A stretch of 64,000 nucleotides of DNA from Rummeliibacillus sp963792445 (lineage in GTDB: Bacteria > Bacillota > Bacilli > Bacillales_A > Planococcaceae). Location of the stretch: contig CAWBWO010000005.1 in NCBI GenBank assembly GCA_963792445.1, positions 1-64,000 on the forward strand, read 5' to 3'. The position numbers were made by a program, and so were the translations under genes. This document shows positions 28,001 to 37,243 of the stretch, piece after piece (position 1 is the first letter of the stretch; every line of letters begins with the position of its first letter). The notes beneath the pieces were generated by a model, which did not search any database, was not told the DNA's origin, and worked only from the letters and a program-made list of their open reading frames with translations.

Positions 28001-28826
28001 TTTAGCTCTGTCTTGAGCTGTGTAAGTAATTGTGTAAAGACCAGCTACATTTGTATCGATTTTATCGATTTTGTTTCCTTCTGCATCAGTGATAGAAGTT
28101 ACAACATTTACAGTTTTATCTAAGTTGTCTTTTGCAGTTGCTTTTGGTGCTGTGAATTCTTCACCATATTGTACTTTATATGATTTTTCTGAACCTTTTT
28201 CTAAAGTGATGACTGGAGCAGTTTTATCTGCAACGACTTTACCATTTTTGTATTCAACGTTTACGCCGTTAATAGAGTAGATACCGTTTGCGTATAAACC
28301 GTTTACTAAGTAGTTACCTGATTTAGCAACACCAGTGAATGGCTTACCTTTGTAGTAATACACTTGACCTTTGAAACCAGTATATTTTATTCCGTTTACT
28401 ATAGTAGATACCTGATTTAGCAACACCAGTGAATTTTTTACCTTGATAGTAATACACTTGACCTACGTAACCAGAGAATGCTTTACCAGATTTGTAGTAA
28501 ATGCCTTTGTATGTACCAGTAGCTTTTACACCATTCTTGTAATATGTTTTGCTAACTACGCCAGTGAATAGTTTACCTGATTTGTAGTATTTAGATTTGT
28601 AAGTACCTGTATAAGCTTTACCATCTTTATAAAGTACTGATTTGTAAGCTTTGTAACCTTTTACTGCTTTATTAGTTTTTGCGTTAACTAGTTTACCTTT
28701 TGATACTTTGTAAGTAGTTTTTGCTGAAGCTGAAGTATCAGCAACTACGACTGCAGAAGTAATAACAGAAGCACCTAGAGCTAATGCAGCTGCAGATTTA
28801 ACAAATTTTAATTTGTAATTTGACAT
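25091..28826 (-). pseudogene. Large secreted Ig-like surface protein, frameshifted
   Basis: If about ten single-base shifts are corrected (near 28400, 27227, 27095, 27075, 26325, 26290, 26245, 25945, 25895 and 25835) this is one protein of about 1,240 residues. Signal peptide about 1-35 (ALALGASVITSAVVVADTSASAK), then about six repeats of the form YYKxGKxFTGxxK, a DUF5011-like Ig domain (APVITLEKG...YTITYTAQDRAKNAS), then several Thr/Val/Ala-rich Ig-like modules to the end. No SLH or LPxTG anchor was seen. Strong AAGGAG start and biased codons suggest high expression, as for an S-layer or major surface protein. Shares its N-terminal third with the 30553-31419 gene. Confidence 0.8.
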
Positions 28827-30463
28827 TTTCCATTCTCCTTATAGATGAACTTTTTGGATCACATTGAATTGCATTTCATACTCGATGATATTCACCATAT
28901 CTCGACTCCGTAATCCTTAATGACTATACTAGCACAAAAAGTTAATGGTTTTAATAGATTTTTACATTTTTTTATTAAAAATACGAATAATAATTAATTA
29001 TTCCTATTAATTTTATATTAATTACCTATTTTTGTTACGATAAATCTACTAAAATATATAACTGCAAAAGTAATATAGGGTAGCGTTAGACAAATATTCC
29101 ATTCCTATATGAAAAAGGTTTTCTAATATAAGTTCTAGAACCTCTGAGAAGACCCTTATTTAAAAATATCTACTAATTTTTAAGGCCATTTGTATGTGTA
29201 AACTTACTATTCCCGGCGTTTTCCCAATTGGTATTTGTATAGTCCATCAAGCTAAAATTCTATTTCATCTTACCTAATTGTTCGGATTTTCCCTTAATAA
29301 ACACGACTTTTTTCGACATTTTTCGACATTCGTTCGTAATCTGCTATTCATTTTACCTAAAAAAGGTAAACCTATATATTTCCTAGTTTCATTTTCTTAC
29401 TTACTACTTTCAAACACTAGTTACGATATAAATTAAATAATAATTTTCTATTATTTACTTAATATATTTCAAATATTTTACTTTTTATATTCCTTTTTGC
29501 ATAGTTATGTATAAATATATTGACCTAATTTAGCATAAAAACCTCCGGATATATTCACTAGTATATTGTGAACATTCCTTGTCAAACAATTTATGCAATA
29601 AGTCATATTTGACATTTCATATACTTCTTTTAAATGAAGTCCCATCCATATTACCTTTATTACAAACATTTCTAGGAATATTTATTAAATAATTTATTAT
29701 TTATCTTTTGATCATGTCATTTTGGAATTTTTCATTCGACAAATTTTGCAAAGTTGTTACAAAGATGTTTTACACATTTAATCTTTTCATTTTGATTACC
29801 AAATCATTTTATTTTGTTGAAAATAATTTTCCACTATAATTTTGCAATTGAATTGCTATTGAAAAGGTCTTTTAGAGAACTATGTACTATATGAATTTCA
29901 ACTTTTTGCCTAGAGGATATAGAAATGCGTTCGGTGGAGAAGCTTTTTGAGGATGTACTTATGATTTTATTTATACTTACTTTGATAAGATTACTCTTTT
30001 CGTGGATTCCCTTTTTGACCCACTGTATCCAGGGTGTTTCCTCGAATTTTTCTATTTCACGTTTTGTATTGTTTACAAATCTTTTTATTCTCGAACCTCT
30101 ACTCATTAAGAGCATTCTTAGAACTTTAATTTTCACCAGCGATGGATTCCAACTCTATTTCATTGGATTTCCTCCTGCTACTCGTGGATTCTTATTCGGG
30201 TCATCTAGATTCTTTTATTGTTGTGCCTCTATATTGCTTCATGACCTTCTTGTTCTCGAGCTAGCTATTCTTTTAGAACACTCTTAGAACTTAAATTTCA
30301 CAAGACTTATTCTCTACAAGCGTGGATTTCTTATTCTGTTTTCCGTGTGATTTCTCTGCCATTCGCTAACTCGTGGATTTCACTGATTTGACTCTCGTGG
30401 ATTTCGGGCTCACTCTCTTGGATAGTTGAAAAATAACAAGCTACAACCTTATTGATAGAAAAT
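28827..30463. other. Long AT-rich spacer upstream of the large surface protein
   Basis: About 1.6 kb. The first kilobase is very AT-rich and probably holds the promoter and a long leader of the surface protein gene. The part from about 29998 is a CGTGGAT array. No credible gene or known RNA element was seen. Confidence 0.5.
29998..30425. repeat. 21-bp array, CGTGGAT family, copy 1
   Basis: Words (C/T)GTGGATT or near variants at 30002, about 30023, 30044, 30142, 30163, 30184, 30205, 30322, about 30343, 30373, 30397 and 30418; many steps are 21. Edge-like motifs GAACTTTAATTTTCACCAGCG (one base-family longer than the usual edge) near 30121 and GAACTTAAATTTCAC near 30287 precede sub-blocks. Lies between the two surface protein genes. 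Confidence 0.65.
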
Positions 30464-30510
30464 AAAAAAGGCTATATTAAAAGCGTGATGCAAGCACTTT
30501 TAATATAGCC
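30464..30510 (-). terminator. Terminator of the smaller surface protein gene
   Basis: GGCTATATTAAAAG / CTTTTAATATAGCC stem of 14 bp followed by six T on the minus strand. Confidence 0.93.
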
Positions 30511-30552
30511 CTTCGTTTATAAATCTTTAGTTTCTTCTATTATAATATGTTA

Positions 30553-31419
30553 TTATTTTTCAACTGTTTCTGATTGTTCACCTTGAGTGTTTTGATCTTC
30601 TTTTTCAGTTTGTTCGCCTTGAGCATTTTGATCGTCTTTTTCATCTTGTTCGCCTTGAGCGTTTTGATCATCAGTTGCAGGAGCAACTGCTTTCAACTCA
30701 ACGATTACTTTCACTTTTACATTTGATGTGTTAGAGTTAGCGTCTTTGGCAGTGTATTTAATAAAATAAGTACCTGCTTTTGTTGTATCGATTTTGTCTA
30801 ATTTGTTGTAATGTGAATCGAAAATAGTTGTTGTCACATCGATTGTTTTGTCTAAATTGTCTTTTGCAGTTGCGATTGGTGCTTTGAATTCTTCACCGTT
30901 TTTGACAAAGTATACAGGTTTTGCGCCATCTTCAAGTGTAATGATTGGAGCGATTCGATCAGCTACAATTTTACCGTTTTTGAATTGAACGTTTTTACCG
31001 TTAAGTTCAAAGATGCCGTTTGCTAGAACCCCATTGAAGTAATAACGATTTGCTTTAGTTTTGCCGGTGAATTTTTTACCATGTTTGTAGTAGCAGTGGC
31101 CAACTTCACCTGTGAATGCTTCCCCTTTTTTATAAAGTGTTTTGTTTTTAACACCTGAATATAGTTTACCTACTTTATAGTATTTACCTTTGTGGTTCCC
31201 AGAAAATTTCACGCCATTTTTATAAAGGCTTGATTTGAAAACTTTGTACCCTTTTACTGTCTTATGACTTTTTGAATTGATTAGTTTACCATGTGAAATT
31301 TTGTGTGAATCTTTTGCAGATGCTGTTGAATCTGTTGCCACTACAGCAGTAGTTAGTACTGAAGCACCTAAAGCTAATGCAGCTGCAGATTTTGTAAATT
31401 TTTGTGCGAACGTTTTCAT
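30553..31419 (-). CDS. Secreted surface protein, paralogue of the large one
   Basis: 288 residues from ATG 31419 (AGAGGAG upstream; the frame stays open further up). Signal peptide about 1-35 (KSAAALALGASVLTTAVVA), about five YKxGKxFTG-type repeats, one DUF5011-like Ig domain (APIITLEDG...FIKYTAKDANSNTS), then a tail of three near repeats of DDQNAQGEQxEK, very acidic. Opening and Ig domain match the large neighbour closely, so the two are duplicates, with this one lacking the long Ig-like array. No known anchor motif; the tail may be a spacer or release segment. Confidence 0.85.
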   Translation of the reverse strand: MKTFAQKFTKSAAALALGASVLTTAVVATDSTASAKDSHKISHGKLINSKSHKTVKGYKVFKSSLYKNGVKFSGNHKGKYYKVGKLYSGVKNKTLYKKGEAFTGEVGHCYYKHGKKFTGKTKANRYYFNGVLANGIFELNGKNVQFKNGKIVADRIAPIITLEDGAKPVYFVKNGEEFKAPIATAKDNLDKTIDVTTTIFDSHYNKLDKIDTTKAGTYFIKYTAKDANSNTSNVKVKVIVELKAVAPATDDQNAQGEQDEKDDQNAQGEQTEKEDQNTQGEQSETVEK

Positions 31420-31837
31420 TTTCAAAACTCCTCTATTTTCAAAATTGGATTCCCCTGCTGTCAAGCTCATATGTATGGATTCCATTCCATATTTCTCTCC
31501 TCTTGGCAATCCTTGAGAATATCGTAGCACAAAAATTTACTATTCTTCGTTACAAATCGTGTATTATTATTAAATATATGTATACATTATTTTATTATAA
31601 TTAAATTTGTAAAATTTGCATGATAAAAACTCGATTTCGTTTCTATTCTGCAACAAATGTGAATTTTCACCACATTATATTTCGATAACATTACATCACC
31701 GTAAAAATTTATTTACATATTCGATCTATTTGATTTTGTATAGTAATTTTATGTTTTAATAAAATAATAAGAGTAGCAAGTTAGGTATATTCTAAACTAT
31801 TTTCAATACGTAAAGCAGTTAAAGGAGTCACATCATT
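31420..31837. other. Divergent spacer between the surface protein and the TPR gene
   Basis: 418 bp, AT-rich, presumably promoters for both genes. The minus-strand frame that extends the surface protein to 31530 lacks a ribosome site. Nothing else seen. Confidence 0.5.
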
Positions 31838-33464
31838 TTGTCTAGAACAGATAATTTGGCAGAACAAATTGCAAAGGAAGTTATTATTCATAAAGAAACA
31901 ACACCTAGTGCGAGAAGCTATATCCTACTAGCCAAACTTTTCGAAGAGTTGAAACAACCGAAAAATGCTAAGTACGTTTTACAAGAAGGACTTCAATTAT
32001 ATCCTACAAATATTCAACTTCATCGCGCTTTGTGGAATTATTATACGAAGCACCATGCTAGAAATGAGAAAATTAAGCATTTACCTAGAACGGTTAAAAG
32101 GTACTTTAAAAAAAGACCGCTTCAATATTTTGAACAGCTACAAAATGTTCTGCCCAAAAAAAATCAATTTAAAACATCACTTACGATTAGTAAAATGCAG
32201 TTACAAAGAAATCCACAGGATATCGAGTTATTAACCCAAACAATTCAACAATTATTAAATTTGGGGCATTTTGAAGAAGCAATTCCTTATTTTGATAAGC
32301 TTAAAAACTTAAAGAAGGAACCCAAGGATCTTGCAGAAATCAATATGAAAATAGGTATGGTTCATATGCTTTGTGGTCATTTTGACGAAGCTGACAAGCA
32401 ATTTACCTATTGCAGAGAGGAATATGCCGATATTCTTCCTGAAATTTCTGTTGATCACTACGTAAAACTAGTGATTTTCAATAATGGCGAAAGCTCAATC
32501 GAATTCTATAAATCTATTAATCCTACAAAACGTGTCGTTGCAACATTTGATGCAATTGACAAAACGGATAAAGGAGAACCATTTGCTTATAATCTGTTGA
32601 AGAAAATGTCTGTCGATTTGATATCTCTTCGTCGTAGAACGCTGAACAATTATCATCAAGATATGACGAGAGAAGACTATTATCATGCAGTTGAGAAGTT
32701 GGTACTTTATTATGATAAGCGATTTGCGTATGGCACAAGCTTAGGTGGATACAATGCTTTGTTCATGGGTTCCATGATTCCAGATATCCATATTCTAGCC
32801 TTTGCCCCTAGAAACCCAGTACATCCAATTTATGGAACGAAGGAAAGAAAATATAATAAATTTACGCATCCACTATCTCACCCAATTAATACAGAAGTAC
32901 AGCCAATTGTTGTGTACGATCCGAAAGAAAGAGTGGATAACCCTTATATCACGAAAGAAATTCAAAAGTCGTATCCGAATGGGATTTATAAACATTACGA
33001 TTTTGCAGGTCATCGGGTTCCAACGTATTTAAGAGAGATTGGCGCTTTAAAGGAAATTGTTAAATTATTTTTAGCAGAACAACCAATCCCTGATTATGAT
33101 CGTAAATTACACAGAAAGTCGTGCTGAATATCATCGAGTGCTGGGAATTCATTGTAGAAGACATAACAAATTAAGCTGGGCGCTCGATCTTGCCAATAGA
33201 TCCGTCGAGTTAGCACCCAAATACGATCGTTCGTTAGCATTTCGTATTGAGCTATTACTAAAACTGAAAAGATATGATGAAAGTATCCAATATGCAAACG
33301 AAGCCTTAGAAATCCATCCGAAATTAGCAAGATTTCATTTACTATTGGCTGATGCCTATGTAGGTAAAGGTGACAAGGAAAAAGCGATTGAAGTTTTAAC
33401 ACAAGCTAAGAAAACAATTAAGTCGGCGAAGATTAAAGATAAACTGGCTACTTTGAAGAAATAG
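31838..33464 (+). CDS. TPR / alpha-beta hydrolase-like / TPR protein, one frameshift
   Basis: About 542 residues if one frameshift near 33105 is repaired (an AAA read as AA joins ...YDRN to YTESRAEYHRV). N-terminal TPR-like helices (about 1-205), a hydrolase-like domain (about 210-420) with nucleophile motif YGTSLGGYNALF (Ser301) and a late FAGHRVP that could supply the His, then TPR repeats (RVLGIHCRRHNKLSWALDLANRSVELAP and two more). Start TTG 31838 follows AAAGGAG. Similar mixed proteins occur near polysaccharide genes, but there are none here; the substrate is unknown. Confidence 0.75.
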
Positions 33465-33516
33465 AAAAGCATGTATCACAATTGAGTTTCTTCTATTTAA
33501 ATATATGCACATAAAT

Positions 33517-33558
33517 AAAGCAGTCCTATTTTTTTAAATGAATAGGATTGCTTTTTTT
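33517..33558 (+). terminator. Terminator of the TPR-hydrolase gene
   Basis: AAAGCAGTCCTA / TAGGATTGCTTT stem (one G-U pair) then T run. Confidence 0.9.
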
Positions 33559-33623
33559 GATATAAACCATGAGCATTAAATAATGGATAACTGTATAGCA
33601 AAAAATCAGGAAATTGCATAAAG

Positions 33624-33666
33624 AAAAAAACACACTAGAATCCAGAACGGAATTCTAATGTGTTTC
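33624..33666 (-). terminator. Terminator of the yxcD operon
   Basis: AACACATTAGAAT / ATTCTAGTGTGTT stem followed by T run on the minus strand. Confidence 0.9.
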
Positions 33667-33688
33667 ATTTTCTAATCAAGGATGGCTT

Positions 33689-33979
33689 TTATTCAACGAT
33701 AGCAATCATGCCTTGTTCGTCATCGATTTCTAGACGAACACTTGCTGCGTAGGAATCGATGTTCATTTCTTCTTGAAGGAATGTGCGAATAGCAGATAGC
33801 ATATTAGCTACTCTGTATGTGTCCATACGATTGTTGTAGTAAGCTTCTGCATAGTATCCTTCGTTGTCATCGAAACAAAGTTCGATGTCCACGTTTTCTG
33901 GCATAACATTGATCTGTCTTGCATGATAAACGCATAAAGCATTGATCAATTGGTCTTCAGATAAGGTTATTGTTTCCAT
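33689..33979 (-). CDS. yxcD: YxcD family protein (DUF2653)
   Basis: 96 residues matching the small acidic YxcD/DUF2653 family: ITLSEDQLINALCVYHA, DIELCFDDNEGYYAEAYYNNR, then a C-terminal strand ending AIVE. Function unknown. Its start overlaps the end of the upstream gene by 13 bp, so the two are translationally coupled. Confidence 0.85.
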   Translation of the reverse strand: METITLSEDQLINALCVYHARQINVMPENVDIELCFDDNEGYYAEAYYNNRMDTYRVANMLSAIRTFLQEEMNIDSYAASVRLEIDDEQGMIAIVE

Positions 33980-34434
33980 GAGTTTCGATCCTCATCTCTA
34001 CGCTTGTTGCGTTTAAACATCTGGAAGATTTTCCCGATAATCATGATCAACACTAAGATGGCAATCACATTGATCAGCAATCCAAATAGATTACCCATAG
34101 CGCCCATATGACCTAACATACCGCCAAATAGCATACCTGCTAATCCACCTAACATCATCCCTTTAAGGAATCCGCCTTTTTTAGTAGTAGGATTTGCTGT
34201 TGTTGTTTTGGTATTGTTTGTTTTATTTTTGTTAAAGATTGAGCTTTTATTGTCTTGTGTATTTCGATTTGTATTGAAAGAATTAGTGTTTCCATTTGAA
34301 TTGAATCCACGTTTTCCTGATTTGTAAGATTTCGCTTCAGCAGTGATCGTATGACTTTCCATTACAATCGTACCAACTGTTGAGAAAGCAAGTGTTGCTG
34401 CAAATAAAGCTGCCGCAAGTTTTTTAAATTTCAA
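33967..34434 (-). CDS. Secreted/membrane protein with Tim44-like N-terminal layout
   Basis: 155 residues: signal sequence (1-34, ending near TITAEAKS), an Asn/Thr/Lys linker, a Gly/Met-rich membrane segment (GGFLKGMMLGGLAGMLFGGMLGHMG), a second hydrophobic helix (LLINVIAILVLIMIIGKIF) and a basic tail. The Gly/Met hairpin resembles the start of Tim44-like bacterial proteins that often sit with yxcD. Cotranscribed with yxcD. Role unknown. Confidence 0.75.
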   Translation of the reverse strand: MKFKKLAAALFAATLAFSTVGTIVMESHTITAEAKSYKSGKRGFNSNGNTNSFNTNRNTQDNKSSIFNKNKTNNTKTTTANPTTKKGGFLKGMMLGGLAGMLFGGMLGHMGAMGNLFGLLINVIAILVLIMIIGKIFQMFKRNKRRDEDRNSWKQ

Positions 34435-34661
34435 TTAATATTCCCTCCATAATGGTTTGTGATGTATCATACTACTATTCTATCACCTCCTTCATTTTTT
34501 ATAAAATAAAACGCTAGGCGAGTAACTTTTTCCCATTTTTAAGGAGGAGTTTAATTTTAGTCATAGTGATTTACTTTTTGAGCACAATAATAGAACTTAG
34601 GCTGAAACTCTTTTCTAAAATGACTTAAAAAGTTATAGTTATTATACAGGGGGAGATATTA

Positions 34662-35057
34662 TTGACAACGATGAAAACAGTACAACAGCGCTTTGAGGAT
34701 AGTACTTTCTGGCAAACACTTGGATTTGAATACGTTCAAGCTGAAGATGGCATGGCTGAAATTGCCTTTACTTATAGAGAAGATCTTACAAATGTTGTTG
34801 GAACGTTACATGGTGGCGTATTTATGGCAGCGCTTGATACCGTGATGGGCATTGCAACACATACACTTGGTTTTGAAAATGTTGTTACAATACAATTGGA
34901 GACTAGATTTTTGAAACCCATTACGCATGGACGTGTACAAGCAATAGCTCGAGTGATAACCCGAACTCGTTCAACAGTAATTGTCGAAGGCCGTCTATAT
35001 GACGAGGATCACGAACTTGTTGGCCTTGCAACATCTACTTTTAAAGGAATAATGTAA
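34662..35057 (+). CDS. PaaI-type hotdog thioesterase
   Basis: 131 residues, one hotdog fold. The signature LHGGVFMAALDTVMGIA holds the usual Gly-Gly and Asp of PaaI/YuxO-like acyl-CoA thioesterases; TIQLETRFLKPI and ARVITRTRSTVIVEGRLYDE follow. Likely hydrolyses an acyl- or aryl-CoA; substrate not deducible. TTG 34662 is favoured since GGGGGAG sits 7 bp before it. Monocistronic. Confidence 0.88.
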   Translation: MTTMKTVQQRFEDSTFWQTLGFEYVQAEDGMAEIAFTYREDLTNVVGTLHGGVFMAALDTVMGIATHTLGFENVVTIQLETRFLKPITHGRVQAIARVITRTRSTVIVEGRLYDEDHELVGLATSTFKGIM

Positions 35058-35138
35058 GCCTATCACTCATAGTATGATAATGATTACAATAAAAAATTCA
35101 TACTTTGACTACAAATTAATGAAACGTATAAGCTCAAA

Positions 35139-35174
35139 AAAGCGTCCCGATTCTTCTTTTCGGGTCGCTTTTTT
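35139..35174 (+). terminator. Terminator of the thioesterase gene
   Basis: AAGCGTCCCG / CGGGTCGCTT stem followed by T run. Confidence 0.88.
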
Positions 35175-35242
35175 GTTCGCCTTCTTTGATTCATGAATGA
35201 AAGTTGAATTACAATTGATTCATAATCTAAATTTCACTTTGA

Positions 35243-35830
35243 CTAATTGATATTAGGATTATCACCTTTCTCCTCTTCTTTAATATGTATCTGATAATTC
35301 ATATCCTTACTTTCTTTCACAATTTCAAATTGTATAAAATCATTTTTCCTTTTTGGAAGGGTGAACATTTGAGTTGTACTATATTCAAGTCGACATTTTA
35401 ATTCATATGCATTACTGATGCGTGTTTTGAACTTGTTAAAATTCACCCCTAACATGAATGTTGAATTGTTCGTAAAGATAATTTGTGTACTTTTGTTAGG
35501 ATTTTTTTGATAGTATTTAATATGATTAAGTGATAACCAGACACAGTCGTTCTTCTTCGGCGAATCGGTTGGAAACCAAACAAGATGATGTTTGAGATTC
35601 ATAATAACAGGACACATGTTAACCCTTCCTAGAATATAACGCGCTCCTTCATGTGCACCTTTCAAGCTGGAGCCATAATAACGCAAATTCATATCTACAA
35701 GCTCAATCGGATTTAGATGTGATTCGATCAGATGATCCACTTCAAGAATATCGGTATGAACATTTCCAAAACTATCAATTTTCGGTATAAATGCTACTGT
35801 ATTTTCATTCACTGTATAAATTTCTTCCAT
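35243..35830 (-). CDS. comK: Competence transcription factor ComK
   Basis: 195 residues, a typical ComK length. It has the ordered signatures NTVAFIPKIDSFGN, VDMNLRYYGSSLKGAHEGARYILG, PVIMNLKHHLVWFPTDSPKKNDCVWLSLNHI and the C-terminal half KSTQIIFTNNSTFMLGVN. ComK binds paired AT-boxes and turns on DNA-uptake genes including comF. This copy is intact while its expected target comFA is broken in this sequence. Transcribed alone. Confidence 0.88.
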   Translation of the reverse strand: MEEIYTVNENTVAFIPKIDSFGNVHTDILEVDHLIESHLNPIELVDMNLRYYGSSLKGAHEGARYILGRVNMCPVIMNLKHHLVWFPTDSPKKNDCVWLSLNHIKYYQKNPNKSTQIIFTNNSTFMLGVNFNKFKTRISNAYELKCRLEYSTTQMFTLPKRKNDFIQFEIVKESKDMNYQIHIKEEEKGDNPNIN

Positions 35831-36375
35831 TCTGTTATTAAAGCCTCCTATAACGAATCCTATTTACATAAACGGTTAGGATACTATATTTCCTAAGATA
35901 TTTAATGCATATTTAAGTAGATTCCTCTAGATGTGTATGCTCCATGTGACATCATGAACTTCATTTAACAGTACAAATTAATCACCCTTTCCTTATTCAT
36001 AAACGAATTATTTAAAATGAGTAGTAAATTTATCACATAAATAATCCATTTACCTCATTGTATTATTGGGTAATTTAGCTGTCAAATTATGCTTGTTTTT
36101 CAATTATTAATAAAAATTGCTTTGTAAAACATTCGTGAAATGTCTATCCACAAGCATTTACTATATATTTACAGCGGATTTACAATATTTCACTTCTCTA
36201 TTGTATTAGTAGTAAAAAAGTCATATTATCTATTAAATTCCACCAAAGCTATATAATTTTTAAATTAACAATGATTTAATACACGGACAGTTCTAAAGAA
36301 TACTCGTCACAACCATTCCAAGCCAGGTGAAATGCAGAATTACGATCACACAATATAGATATACTGCGGTGTTCA
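35831..36375. other. AT-rich upstream region of comK
   Basis: 545 bp without a credible gene. The sequence near 36114-36128 (AAAA, five bases, TTTG) is one base off a ComK half-box, but I could not see a clear paired site. The AT content makes chance matches likely. Confidence 0.4.
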
Positions 36376-36648
36376 TCAATAACTTGATAACATTGTTGGT
36401 TGAATTTTCCTCAAAATCCACACCAATAATAAAGGCAACAAGATTTTCATCCCATAAAATCCTAAGATACTATTTGAATAAATCCAATTCATCATAGGGT
36501 TTGCTTCTGAAATATGATGATTTCGAATGCCAAAGTCCGTAAAAAGTGCATCTAAAGTACATAATAATAGAAGAACTGTCCCCCCTATTGGCATTTTGAA
36601 ATGTAAATTGGATGAAATTTTATCTTTCAGCGTAAACATCCCCTTCAA
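36376..36648 (-). CDS. DUF5658-like small membrane protein
   Basis: 90 residues. Two or three membrane helices with the conserved block LDALFTDFGIRNHHISEANPMMNWIYSNSILGFYGMKI, characteristic of DUF5658. Function unknown. Transcribed alone. Confidence 0.75.
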   Translation of the reverse strand: MKGMFTLKDKISSNLHFKMPIGGTVLLLLCTLDALFTDFGIRNHHISEANPMMNWIYSNSILGFYGMKILLPLLLVWILRKIQPTMLSSY

Positions 36649-36722
36649 TTTCGGTACATTATCTCAAGTCTTACACATGATCATGAAATATATACCCACA
36701 CGTTCTGCTATTTAATGTAAAG

Positions 36723-36757
36723 AAAAATGGTATCCATTTCTGGATACCATTTTTTTG
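36723..36757. terminator. Bidirectional terminator
   Basis: AAATGGTATCCA / TGGATACCATTT perfect stem with A run before and T run after. It ends the His-rich gene on the minus strand. Confidence 0.9.
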
Positions 36758-36823
36758 CTGAATATGGATTTAATTTTTGTGACTTAAGCTGATCATTATG
36801 TCATTCCTTGCACGGTTAAATAC

Positions 36824-37027
36824 TTACATCCATGGATGGCCAGGATTCCATGTTCCTTGATGATATTGATGACCTGGATTCCATTGATGAGTTGGATAAT
36901 AGTGATGATGTGGGTAGTAGTGATGCATTGGATAATAGTGATGATGCGGGTAATAGTGATGATATGGGTAATGATGGTGGTAATGCTCATCGTGGTGCTG
37001 TCCGTGTCCGCCATAAGGTTGGTTCAT
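36824..37027 (-). CDS. His/Tyr/Pro-rich repeat peptide
   Basis: 67 residues from ATG 37027 with GAAGGAG 9 bp upstream. About 24 His and 14 Tyr, in repeats of HHYYPHHHYYPMHHYYP form, ending NPGHQYHQGTWNPGHPWM. No signal peptide. Such composition suggests metal binding or a cross-linkable spore-coat or surface component; neither can be shown here. The good ribosome site and terminator support a real gene. The plus-strand Asp-rich frame is its shadow. Confidence 0.7.
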   Translation of the reverse strand: MNQPYGGHGQHHDEHYHHHYPYHHYYPHHHYYPMHHYYPHHHYYPTHQWNPGHQYHQGTWNPGHPWM

Positions 37028-37243
37028 TCTTTTTTCACTCCTTCTTTTCGCTATTCCCCATAGCATATGAGAGGATTTTACAGACATCTGGGCATTTGAC
37101 CTATTTCTAAATTATTAGAATTTTCCCTATTTTAGTTAATTAATAGATTTATTTATACATATTATATATAATGTTAAGTATTATGAACTATTAATCGATA
37201 GTTTAAATTCATGATATATGAACTAGACGAGGTGTTTTTTATA

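Noticed and set aside
29925..30287. 120-residue hydrophobic plus-strand protein
   Set aside because: The frame crosses the CGTGGAT array and has no supporting ribosome site or homology.
36832..37110. Asp/Ser-rich plus-strand protein
   Set aside because: It is the complement of the His-rich gene, whose minus-strand ribosome site and terminator are better.
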